Position numbers and translations under genes: made by a program. Under the pieces are notes generated by a model that saw only the letters and a list, made by a program, of their open reading frames with translations, made no database searches and was not told the DNA's origin. From positions 1-15,719 of the forward strand of contig JACOZA010000093.1 in the NCBI GenBank assembly GCA_016181565.1: 15,719 bases of DNA, given 5' to 3'. Source of the DNA: Candidatus Sungiibacteriota bacterium (lineage in GTDB: Bacteria; Patescibacteriota; Minisyncoccia; Sungbacterales; JACQCQ01). Position 1 is the stretch's first letter, and each line of letters begins with the position of its first letter. This document shows positions 6,317 through 12,666 of this stretch, piece by piece.

Positions 6317-6922
6317 ATGTTGGCGGGCGATGAAATTGTTTTTGATCTTGAAACCCAGCGCGCCTTCTCCGATTTAGAAAATCGGAATGACTTCGGCGGG
6401 CTCGGTATCTCGGTCTTGGGGGCATTCTCCTACCGCACGGGCCAATTTCACGTCTTCACCGAGGGCGAACTCTCTGAATTCGAGGAGATGCTGAAAGGCG
6501 CGCGGCGCGTGGTCGGCTTTAATATCCGCCACTTTGACTATCCGGTCTTGCAGCCCCACATGAAATCGCTGGCTCTTCGCGACTTGCCGACGCTCGATTT
6601 GATGACTGACCCCGCCGCTCACTTGAGTTTCCGCCCCAAATTGGATGATCTTGCCAAAGCGACTCTCGGTGTGTCAAAATCCGGGCACGGTCTGGAGGCC
6701 ATTCGGTGGTTTCGTGAAGGCAGGCTCGATTTGGTCAAGAACTACTGCCTGGATGACGTCAAAATCACGAAAGACCTCTACGAATACGGCCTCCAACATA
6801 GCCAGATACTTATTGAATCGCGCTACGGCGGCGCCAAGCGGCCCATCCCGGTCAGCTGGCAGAGGTTGCCGCTGGTGACTGCCACTCAACACTCCCTATT
6901 TACCCCGTTAGAGAATTTCTAA
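6317..6922 (+). CDS. RNase H-fold DEDDy 3'-5' exonuclease-like protein
   Basis: 201 aa with the four acidic residues of the DEDD superfamily: D10 and E12 in VFDLET, D74 in GFNIRHFDYPVL, and D147 in YCLDDVKIT. Tyr143, four before D147, makes it DEDDy. The arrangement resembles the YprB-like stand-alone exonuclease domain. The substrate (DNA or RNA) is unknown. The end is unusual: the last seven residues, FTPLENF, and the stop codon are encoded by the left terminal repeat of the 6899-7010 element, beginning exactly at a codon boundary. The native C-terminus was therefore replaced or trimmed. The exonuclease motifs are unaffected. Confidence 0.85.
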   Translation: MLAGDEIVFDLETQRAFSDLENRNDFGGLGISVLGAFSYRTGQFHVFTEGELSEFEEMLKGARRVVGFNIRHFDYPVLQPHMKSLALRDLPTLDLMTDPAAHLSFRPKLDDLAKATLGVSKSGHGLEAIRWFREGRLDLVKNYCLDDVKITKDLYEYGLQHSQILIESRYGGAKRPIPVSWQRLPLVTATQHSLFTPLENF

Positions 6923-7010
6923 AAAGTCTCCGGCATACTCACCAGCGAAGCATCGCCCTAAACTTTCTCTCACGGCGTCCACTCTGTTGGGAATTCTCTA
7001 ACGGGGTAAA
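6899..7010. mobile_element. 112-bp MITE-like element with perfect 19-bp terminal inverted repeats
   Basis: TTTACCCCGTTAGAGAATT (6899-6917) is the exact reverse complement of AATTCTCTAACGGGGTAAA (6992-7010). The roughly 74-bp interior holds no ORF of note. The left repeat supplies the end of the exonuclease gene, and the right repeat ends 10 nt before the next ATG. No convincing target-site duplication is visible. It carries no transposase, so it would have to be moved in trans or be a non-autonomous palindromic repeat. Confidence 0.75.
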
Positions 7011-7020
7011 CCATAAGCAC

Positions 7021-7518
7021 ATGTCTCACGAAGAAAAAATATTTCAATCGGCCAGCACCGCGCACCCGCTGACATTGGCGGAAGTCATGCGCGAAATTGC
7101 AGGCTACATCAATGAAAAGCCGACTCATCGCTACGAGATTATCATCGGCTCGGACTCCGCCGGCTTTGAGGAACGCCCAGTGGCAATTGTGACAGCTGTG
7201 ACTGTCCGGCGCGTGGGGAACGGCGGGAGGTATTTTTATCTTCGAGGAGAACCAAAACTTTTCCGCCAGATCCGCGACCGCATTTACGCCGAAGCCATGA
7301 GCTCGATTACATTGGCTCAAGAAATCCGCAGCCGCCTCCGCGAACTTTTAGGAGACGATATTTTTTGGCAGGATCAGATCCATATTGATGTGGGCGAAAA
7401 GGGTCTCACTAGAAACTTTGTGGATGAGGTAGTCGGCATGATTCGCGGATTCAATTTCATGGCTGTCATCAAACCCGGCTCGTTTGGCGCCTCGACAGTG
7501 GCGGATAGACATACGTAA
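7021..7518 (+). CDS. YkuK/DUF458 family protein (RNase H-like fold)
   Basis: 165 aa. It matches my memory of the YkuK/DUF458 family: EIIIGSDSAGF (GSDS at 43-46), AIVTAVTVRRVGNGGRYFY, IHIDVGEKGLTRNFVDEVVGMIRG and the C-terminal PGSFGASTVADRHT. The conserved acidic residues (GSDS, HIDVG and AD near the end) suggest a metal-binding RNase H-like site, but no activity is established that I can cite. The ATG at 7021 follows the 112-bp element by 10 nt. I see no SD or clear -10, so it may be cotranscribed with the exonuclease gene or use a promoter within the element. Confidence 0.85.
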   Translation: MSHEEKIFQSASTAHPLTLAEVMREIAGYINEKPTHRYEIIIGSDSAGFEERPVAIVTAVTVRRVGNGGRYFYLRGEPKLFRQIRDRIYAEAMSSITLAQEIRSRLRELLGDDIFWQDQIHIDVGEKGLTRNFVDEVVGMIRGFNFMAVIKPGSFGASTVADRHT

Positions 7519-7519
7519 C

Positions 7520-7617
7520 TAGGAGACAGGTGGCAGGGGATAGGTAATAGAGAATGGAAACAAATTTGTGCTTAATATGTTTTGTGCTGGATACTGTCAC
7601 CTATTACCTGTAACCTA
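7520..7617. repeat. Imperfect inverted repeat upstream of the tRNA
   Basis: Arms 7520-7543 and 7594-7617 match at 18 of 24 positions as reverse complements. GGTAATAG (7543-7550) and CTATTACC (7601-7608) match exactly in an alternative register. The arms are built from AGGTNNNAGG-like units (ACAGGTGGCAGG, TAGGTAATAG). The right arm lies between the tRNA promoter and the tRNA. Confidence 0.5.
7566..7595 (+). promoter_or_regulatory. Candidate tRNA-Arg promoter
   Basis: TTGTGC (7566-7571), an 18-bp spacer and GATACT (7590-7595). The predicted start is near 7602, about 22 nt before the mature tRNA 5' end. Confidence 0.4.
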
Positions 7618-7623
7618 ACGCGG

Positions 7624-7695
7624 GTCCCCATAGCTCAATGGATAGAGCGCAGCCCTCCGAAGGCTGAAATCGAGGTTCGAGTCCCCGTGGGGACG
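7624..7695 (+). tRNA. tRNA-Arg, anticodon CCG
   Basis: The cloverleaf folds completely. Acceptor GTCCCCA (7624-7630) pairs with TGGGGAC (7688-7694), and G7695 is the discriminator. D stem is GCTC/GAGC. Anticodon stem CAGCC/GGCTG encloses loop CTCCGAA, giving anticodon CCG (7657-7659), which reads CGG. T stem CGAGG/CCCCG has one A-C mismatch, with loop TTCGAGT. CCA is not encoded. The next gene's ATG lies only 8 nt after the discriminator. Confidence 0.95.
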
Positions 7696-7703
7696 CTGAT
7701 AGT

Positions 7704-8120
7704 ATGACTGAAACAAGCACTAATGAATTCTCGTTTGTTCTAAAGCCTTCAACACACGGAGTCGGTGTCTTTGCTGTGCAAGCAATTAAAACAGGCACAT
7801 ATTTACGCTTATTTGGAGATGAAAAGGAATTGAGACATCGGACTCGCCATCTACAAAAAAGTGAGGTTCCTGAATTATTTAGAGATTATTGCGTTGATAG
7901 AGGAGAAACAATGATGTGTCCAGAAGATTTTGGATGTATGCCGGTGGGTTGGTACCTAAACCATTCGAATGTGCCGAATGCGATTCACCGAGATTATCAT
8001 TGGTATGCGGCTCGCGATATCGCCCCAGGAGAAGAAGTAACTATCAACTACAATACTCTTGAGGAACCCGAAGAAGCCAAACAAGCTTACCAATTCTTTA
8101 CTAGTGGAAATGGTGAATGA
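7704..8120 (+). CDS. SET-domain protein (putative lysine methyltransferase)
   Basis: 138 aa, almost entirely a compact SET domain. HGVGVFAVQAIKTGTYL (about 18-34) is the N-terminal SET-N strand-turn. GWYLNHSNVPNA holds the NHS motif (N86-H87-S88) that binds S-adenosylmethionine and forms the pseudoknot. ARDIAPGEEVTINYN provides the GEE-x(4)-Y motif with Tyr116 as the likely catalytic tyrosine. No pre- or post-SET cysteine cluster follows. The target is unknown; ribosomal proteins or DNA-binding proteins are possible. The gene is AT-richer than its neighbours, has no SD and starts 8 nt after tRNA-Arg, so it may be expressed from the tRNA transcript and may have arrived by insertion next to the tRNA. 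Confidence 0.85.
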   Translation: MTETSTNEFSFVLKPSTHGVGVFAVQAIKTGTYLRLFGDEKELRHRTRHLQKSEVPELFRDYCVDRGETMMCPEDFGCMPVGWYLNHSNVPNAIHRDYHWYAARDIAPGEEVTINYNTLEEPEEAKQAYQFFTSGNGE

Positions 8121-8178
8121 CTTATTGAGCAGACTTCGTTAGTTCTGACATCGTCCAGTGCCCAATGTTGATCTGTCA

Positions 8179-8220
8179 GCAAAAACAAAAGCGCACGTTA
8201 ATGAGCGCTTTTGTTTTTGC
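8179..8220. terminator. Bidirectional terminator after the SET gene
   Basis: A perfect 16-bp inverted repeat, GCAAAAACAAAAGCGC (8179-8194) and GCGCTTTTGTTTTTGC (8205-8220), with a 10-nt loop. The stem itself provides the T tract. The rest of 8121-8289 shows nothing I can name. Confidence 0.85.
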
Positions 8221-8289
8221 GGCGTCGAATCTACATCGCTGCGCAGCAGTTGCACCTTTGCTCGAACAATTTCCGGAGGCCCGCTAGAG

Positions 8290-8317
8290 TTACAGCGAGA
8301 TGAACAAGGTGTATAAT
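8290..8317 (+). promoter_or_regulatory. Promoter of the disordered-protein gene, predicted leaderless
   Basis: TTACAG (8290-8295), a 16-bp spacer and TATAAT (8312-8317), 8 nt before ATG 8326. Confidence 0.5.
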
Positions 8318-8325
8318 AGTGTCAT

Positions 8326-8784
8326 ATGGAAAAACCCGAATCGGAATTTGGTCACCATGAGGATGGCTTAACAAATCTGGCGGAAATCGCTGAGGAAGAG
8401 GCCCGCGTCGGAGCTACAAATAAACGCGGTCCCGGGAGACCAGTGACAGTACCAGAAACGATACCCTCGGACGAACCCGATCCGCTTCAAAGATTAATTA
8501 CGAAGGAAGAGAAAGACAATGACGAGGACGAGCAAGATATGGCGGGACCTGATAAAGATGAAGAAAACGAGCCTAACCATCTTAAAGGCAAGGATGAGCC
8601 GCTTCCGTTAGATGAACGATTATTGAAGCCAGTCAGTGAAAGTACGATCGTTCATGGGGGAAGGTCACTGACTCCTCAGCGGATGGAAAAAAGTGAGACC
8701 CATCACGGACGGCGCGGCAGCCAAAAGCCAAGAGAAAAAGATATTTCGCGTGGTACGATCCGGTCAAAGAGGCCTCTCATATAG
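8326..8784 (+). CDS. Charged, probably disordered protein of unknown function
   Basis: 152 aa, dominated by E, D, K, R, P and G with almost no hydrophobic runs. Acidic tracts (KEEKDNDEDEQDMAG, DKDEENEP) lie in the middle and a basic tail closes it (GRRGSQKPREKD, RSKRPLI). KRGPGRP at about residues 33-39 resembles an AT-hook core, though this is only a short motif. A consensus -10 8 nt before the ATG supports real expression. It stands alone between a terminator and the broken nuclease gene. It could be a nucleic-acid-associated linker protein; I do not recognise a family. Confidence 0.6.
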   Translation: MEKPESEFGHHEDGLTNLAEIAEEEARVGATNKRGPGRPVTVPETIPSDEPDPLQRLITKEEKDNDEDEQDMAGPDKDEENEPNHLKGKDEPLPLDERLLKPVSESTIVHGGRSLTPQRMEKSETHHGRRGSQKPREKDISRGTIRSKRPLI

Positions 8785-8811
8785 TGCAAAGAGTGAATCG
8801 ATTCTTATCCA

Positions 8812-8840
8812 TTGCTACGGCTTGCAGCCAAGCCTAGAAT
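8812..8840 (+). promoter_or_regulatory. Promoter of the beta-CASP nuclease locus, predicted leaderless
   Basis: TTGCTA (8812-8817), a 17-bp spacer and TAGAAT (8835-8840), 6 nt before ATG 8847. No SD. Confidence 0.5.
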
Positions 8841-8846
8841 AAATGC

Positions 8847-10179
8847 ATGGCAGGCGAACCCTCGATTGCGTTTTACGGCGGCGTCGGACAGGTGACGGGC
8901 GCCTGTTTTCTTGTTGAGGTGCAAAACAGCAGCCCCTTGACCGGCTCGGGGTCAAAATCTTCTACGAAGATTTTGATTGACTGCGGACTGATTCAGGGCA
9001 AGCGTTTTTGCGAATCGGACAACTTGAAGCCCTTCCCCTTTGATCCCGCTGCGGTTGACGCTTCGCGGCCCGATTTACTCGACGAATCCCACCAAAGAGC
9101 TTTCAAAACTGATGCTCGAAGACGGCTACTCTATTTTAGAAAAAGAATCGCGCGCCTGCGGAGAAGAGGCCCCGTATGCCGCCGGCGATATTGAACGCGC
9201 GCTCGAGCAATGGCGAGGGGTGCGCTACCATGAGCCGATCACAGCCGGAGACATTAGGTTGAATTTTCTCTTGGCGGGGCATATTCTGGGCTCCGCCATG
9301 CTCGATCTGCGATTGGCCGGAAGGCGGATGGTATTTTCAGGGGATCTCGGCACCAATGCCTCGCTTTTGCTCCCCGACGCCGACATAATCGACCAAGTTG
9401 ATTATCTTGTCATTGAGTCGACCTACGGCGATGCCATACACCAGTCGGTTGAAGACGGGGAGATCTTTCTCGAACGAGCGATCGAGGATGTGGCGGCGCG
9501 CGGAGGCACTCTCATGATCCCGGCCTTTGCCACCGAGCGCACGCAGGACATTCTTTTTCTCTTAAATAAGATGGTGATTGAAAAACGAATCCCCGAAGTG
9601 CCGATGTTTGTTGATTCGCCGCTGGCCATTAAGATCACGGAGGTGTTTGAAAAATATCACGATTATTTCAGCGATGAGGTAAAAGCGCTCTATCTTAAAC
9701 ATCCTCATCTCTTTGAGTTCAGAGGTTTGAGGCGCACCCCGACGGCGGAGGAGTCAAAGGCGATTAACAACGTGCCGCCGCCGAAAGTGATTATTGCGGG
9801 TTCCGGCATGATGACGGGAGGGAGAATTTTGCATCACCTGAAAAGATACCTGCCCGATCCGCGATCTTCGCTTCTGATAGTCGGTTATCAAGCGTCGGGA
9901 TCCATCGGCCGGAGCATTATCGAAGGCGCGGACAGCGTCGAGATATTCAACGAACGAGTGCCGGTGCGAGCCAAAATCATTCAAGCGCAGGGCTTTTCGG
10001 CGCACGCCGACCGTGAACGCCTGTTCGAGTTCATTAAGCACTTAAAGTATTCCCTGAAGCACGTATTTGCGGTACACGCCGAACCGGATAAGGCAGAGTC
10101 TCTGGTACAGGTCGTGCGCGATCGGCTGGGGATTGCGGCTGACGCGCCGAAGTTAGGAGACGTGTTTATGCTAGAATAG
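8847..10179 (+). pseudogene. Beta-CASP metallo-beta-lactamase RNase, internal deletion plus frameshift
   Basis: The first frame (8847 to about 9062) gives SIAFYGGVGQVTGACFLVE, KILIDCGLIQG and PFPFDPAAVDA. The second frame (about 9061-10179) picks up at LRGPIYSTNPTKELSKLML. It contains AGHILGSAMLDL, MVFSGDLG, ESTYGD, PAFATERTQDILFLL, VDSPLAIKITEVFEKY, AGSGMMTGGRILHHL and GFSAHADRERLFEFI. Together these are a CPSF73-like/KH-less RNase. Between the halves the family has a stretch with the metal-binding HxHxDH motif (THAHxDHxGRxPKL). It is absent in every frame, and the reading frame moves by +1 at 9060-9064. The product would lack a key metal site, so the gene is broken as given. Real loss and an assembly deletion cannot be told apart here. 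Confidence 0.8.
10172..10177 (+). promoter_or_regulatory. Possible -10 box for the SLOG gene
   Basis: TAGAAT overlaps the stop codon of the nuclease gene. It is 9 nt before ATG 10187 and 3 nt before ATG 10181. I see no good -35, so this is weak. Confidence 0.25.
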
Positions 10180-10180
10180 A

Positions 10181-10762
10181 ATGGATATGAAACCGACAGC
10201 TCACACGCACTTAAAGTTTAAAATCTGCATTTCAGGCGCGGCAGAAACCAGCCACTGCAGCGAAAAAACATTGGAACTCACAAAAGAGCTTGGAAAAGAA
10301 GTGGCAGAGCATAAATGCGTTTTGGTGACGGGCGCCACCACCGGCGCCCCCTATTGGGCGGCCATCGGCGCCAAGGAAGCGGATGGATTTGTGATCGGCA
10401 TCTCGCCCGCGGCCACCGAGACGGAGCACGTCGAGAAATATGACCTGCCGCTCGACTATCACGACCTCATTATCTACACCGGCTTCGGCTATTCGGGCAG
10501 AAACCTGCTTTTGACGCGATCGGCTGACGCTATAATTCTCACCTGCGGCCGCATTGGGACACTGAATGAGTTCACCGACGCCTTTGAAGACAATAAGCCC
10601 ATCGGCATCTTGGAGGACACCGGCGGCGTGGCGGATGAAATCCGGGGCATTGTAGAAGTGGCGCACCGCGGCTCGGGGAAGATTGTTTACGACTCGGACC
10701 CCAAAGCGCTCGTTGAGAAAGTCATCGCGCTCGTGCGCAAAGAAAAAGTTATGGAAATTTGA
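10181..10762 (+). CDS. SLOG/LOG-family Rossmann protein (TIGR00725-like)
   Basis: 193 aa from ATG 10181, or 191 from ATG 10187. The fold is that of SLOG nucleotide-binding proteins: KICISGAAETS strand-loop, VLVTGATTGAPYWAAIGAKEADGFVIGISPA, YTGFGYSGRNLLLTRSADAIILTCGRIGTLNEFTDAF and KPIGILEDTGG. The LOG signature PGGxGTxxE appears as CGRIGTLNE (residues 122-130), keeping G-T-x-x-E but losing P-G-G. True LOG enzymes release bases from nucleoside monophosphates; here the change makes that uncertain, and nucleotide sensing is as likely. It begins 2 nt after the nuclease gene and ends 4 nt before the permease ATG, suggesting one transcript. Confidence 0.8.
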   Translation: MDMKPTAHTHLKFKICISGAAETSHCSEKTLELTKELGKEVAEHKCVLVTGATTGAPYWAAIGAKEADGFVIGISPAATETEHVEKYDLPLDYHDLIIYTGFGYSGRNLLLTRSADAIILTCGRIGTLNEFTDAFEDNKPIGILEDTGGVADEIRGIVEVAHRGSGKIVYDSDPKALVEKVIALVRKEKVMEI

Positions 10763-10765
10763 TCC

Positions 10766-11908
10766 ATGTTGTCGCGCTACTTGCAAGCGCTGGCTCTTTT
10801 GGTAGGAACCATCATCGGCGTGGGAGTCTTTGCACTTCCCTTCCTCATTTCGCGGACGGGATTTTTAGTTGGCGCGGCGGAGATCGCGGCCCTCGCGGCG
10901 GTGGTCACGCTGATTCACTTGATGTACGGCGATATCGTGGTGACAACTCCCGAGCGGCATCGCCTGCCCGGTTATGCTCGATCCTATCTCGGTCCGGTCT
11001 GGGGGCGCATCAGCGCTTTTTCCTATCTTTTGGAACTTACGGGGACTCTCGTCATCTACATTCTCCTCGGCAGCGTGTTTCTCACTACCTTTGTTTCTCT
11101 CCTGTTCCCCGCCTTTTCTTACCCGGCCGCGGTGGGGATATTTTTTTTCGCCGGACTGCTTCTTTTCTTTTTCGATTCGGGGCTTTCCACAGGAGTGGAG
11201 GGCTGGTTGACGTTTTTTCTGGTGCTGGTGATGGCTATCATTTTTGCGGCGGGAGTCCGATTGGGCACGCTCGAATTTCTGAAAACATTCGATCCGCGAA
11301 ATATTCCGCTGCCCTACGGCGCGATTTTGTTTGCCCTGACGGGTACCGTTGTCATCCCCCGTACCTATGAGGCATTTCGCGGGGATCATCAGCGGTTTCG
11401 CCGGCTCATTATCATAGGCACCGCCATTCCGGCGCTGCTCTACCTCGGTTTCGTTTTTGCTGTCCTTTCGGCGAGTCCCGCGGGTGTTTCGCCGGAAGCG
11501 ATTCGCGGCATGACGCCGGTGTTGGGGGACTCGATTCTAATTCTCGGGGGGCTCGTAGGATTTCTCGCCACCATCACCTCATTTATCGGCGTGGGGTTGA
11601 GCTACAAAGGGCTGCTGCAGTTCGATTTCGGTTTCGACGGCCGGTGGTCCTGGGTTCTGGCTTCGGTGGTTCCCTTCATTTTCGTTCTTATCGGGGTTTC
11701 GGATTATATTCAAGTGATCGGCCTTATCGGAGCGATTGCCATCGGTTTTGCGAATATCGGGATAGTTCGGATTTGGCTGCGCTTGCCGCGTCATGAGTTG
11801 GTCAGCCTGTTTCCCCGCTGGCTCTCCTGGTTGTTGGTGGGCGTATTCTCTGCCGGAATCTTGTACCAGGCGCTGCAGTTTATCGGGGTCGGCATTTTTG
11901 TATACTAA
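10766..11908 (+). CDS. Aromatic/hydroxy amino-acid permease-like transporter (HAAAP/APC superfamily)
   Basis: 380 aa with about 11 hydrophobic segments. The first, ALALLVGTIIGVGVFALPFLISRTGF, carries the GTxIGxGxxALPF signature of the Trp/Tyr and Ser/Thr permease (HAAAP) group. Later segments include LTGTLVIYILLGSVFLTTFVSLLF, AAVGIFFFAGLLLFFF, GWLTFFLVLVMAIIFAAGV, GAILFALTGTVVIPRTYEAF and SWVLASVVPFIFVLIGVSDYIQVIGLIGAIAIGF. It probably imports an amino acid using an ion gradient, useful for an organism with few biosynthetic genes; the substrate is unknown. The ATG is 4 nt past the SLOG gene stop, so translational coupling is likely. Confidence 0.85.
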   Translation: MLSRYLQALALLVGTIIGVGVFALPFLISRTGFLVGAAEIAALAAVVTLIHLMYGDIVVTTPERHRLPGYARSYLGPVWGRISAFSYLLELTGTLVIYILLGSVFLTTFVSLLFPAFSYPAAVGIFFFAGLLLFFFDSGLSTGVEGWLTFFLVLVMAIIFAAGVRLGTLEFLKTFDPRNIPLPYGAILFALTGTVVIPRTYEAFRGDHQRFRRLIIIGTAIPALLYLGFVFAVLSASPAGVSPEAIRGMTPVLGDSILILGGLVGFLATITSFIGVGLSYKGLLQFDFGFDGRWSWVLASVVPFIFVLIGVSDYIQVIGLIGAIAIGFANIGIVRIWLRLPRHELVSLFPRWLSWLLVGVFSAGILYQALQFIGVGIFVY

Positions 11909-11997
11909 GCATAGAAAATCATCAAGGCGATATACTGCTTGTCATTTGATACACTTAGGTCACTTGGTCTAAAAACTAATAATGAGTTAATCATCGG

Positions 11998-12003
11998 TAT
12001 ACT
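11998..12003 (+). promoter_or_regulatory. -10 box of the UDG gene
   Basis: TATACT, 6 nt before ATG 12010; no convincing -35 at the usual distance. A second TATACT lies at 11931-11936. Nothing else is evident in 11909-12009. Confidence 0.4.
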
Positions 12004-12009
12004 GGGGAC

Positions 12010-12651
12010 ATGACGAAACTTGAGGCTCTAAAAGCGCTGGAAGGAGAAATGGAGGCCGACAAGTCGCTACCTCTTTCTATGACCTCCTATTTGGTTTTCG
12101 GCGAAGGCAGTCCCGAGGCTGACGTGATGTTTATTGGAGAGGCGCCCGGCTTTCATGAAGACCGCCTGCGCCGGCCCTTTGTGGGGACGGCGGGGAAACT
12201 GCTGGATAAACTTATTCTTGAAGTCGGCTGGAAGCGGGAAGGGGTCTATATCACGAACATCGTGAAGCGCCGCCCGCCGGAGAACCGCGATCCCCTGCCG
12301 GAAGAAATCGAGGCCTACAAGCCTTATCTCACGCGGCAGATTGAGATCATTAATCCGAAAGCCATTGTGCCCCTGGGGAGGTACGGTATGAACTATTTTC
12401 TGCCCGAAGCCAAAATCTCCCGCGATCAGGGGAAGGTGTTTTGGGTGGAGGGGAGAAAAATCATTCCCATGTTTCATCCGGCGGCGGCGCTCCGCGCCGG
12501 AGCAGTTTTAGAAACTCTGCGGCAAAGCTTCCGCAAACTGCCGGAGTTGCTGAAAGTCGAGGAGCCTCCAAAAGAAACGCCGACAGCGCTGGGGGATGTT
12601 TCTAAAAACGATTCATCCAAAGAAACCGTAAAAGCCCAAACGTTATTTTAA
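12010..12651 (+). CDS. Family-4-type uracil-DNA glycosylase lacking the Fe-S cysteines
   Basis: Removes uracil from DNA (family function). The 213-aa protein has motif 1 GEAPGFHEDRLRRPFVGTAG starting at residue 43, YITNIVKRRPPENRDPLP, IVPLGRYGMNYFL and motif 2 HPAAALR with His156. Family-4 enzymes hold a [4Fe-4S] cluster on four cysteines: a pair near the N-terminus, one in KCRPP and one near ACxPYL. Here those positions read Arg87 (KRRPP) and Tyr103 (AYKPYL), the N-terminal pair is absent, and the whole protein contains no cysteine. Motif residues are otherwise intact, so an iron-free enzyme is more likely than a dead one. A low-complexity polar tail (after about 185) follows the domain. Confidence 0.92.
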   Translation: MTKLEALKALEGEMEADKSLPLSMTSYLVFGEGSPEADVMFIGEAPGFHEDRLRRPFVGTAGKLLDKLILEVGWKREGVYITNIVKRRPPENRDPLPEEIEAYKPYLTRQIEIINPKAIVPLGRYGMNYFLPEAKISRDQGKVFWVEGRKIIPMFHPAAALRAGAVLETLRQSFRKLPELLKVEEPPKETPTALGDVSKNDSSKETVKAQTLF

Positions 12652-12666
12652 ATTGCCGATCCAGCT

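Noticed and set aside
8847..10179. Programmed ribosomal frameshift in the nuclease gene
   Set aside because: Frameshifting would not restore the HxHxDH block, which is absent from the DNA in all frames; no slippery heptamer is seen at the join.
10232..10786. 184-codon minus-strand frame across the SLOG gene
   Set aside because: Antisense shadow without family motifs or a plausible start region.
10759..11370. 203-codon + strand frame overlapping the permease
   Set aside because: Alternate-frame shadow; the permease frame has continuous membrane segments and the HAAAP signature.
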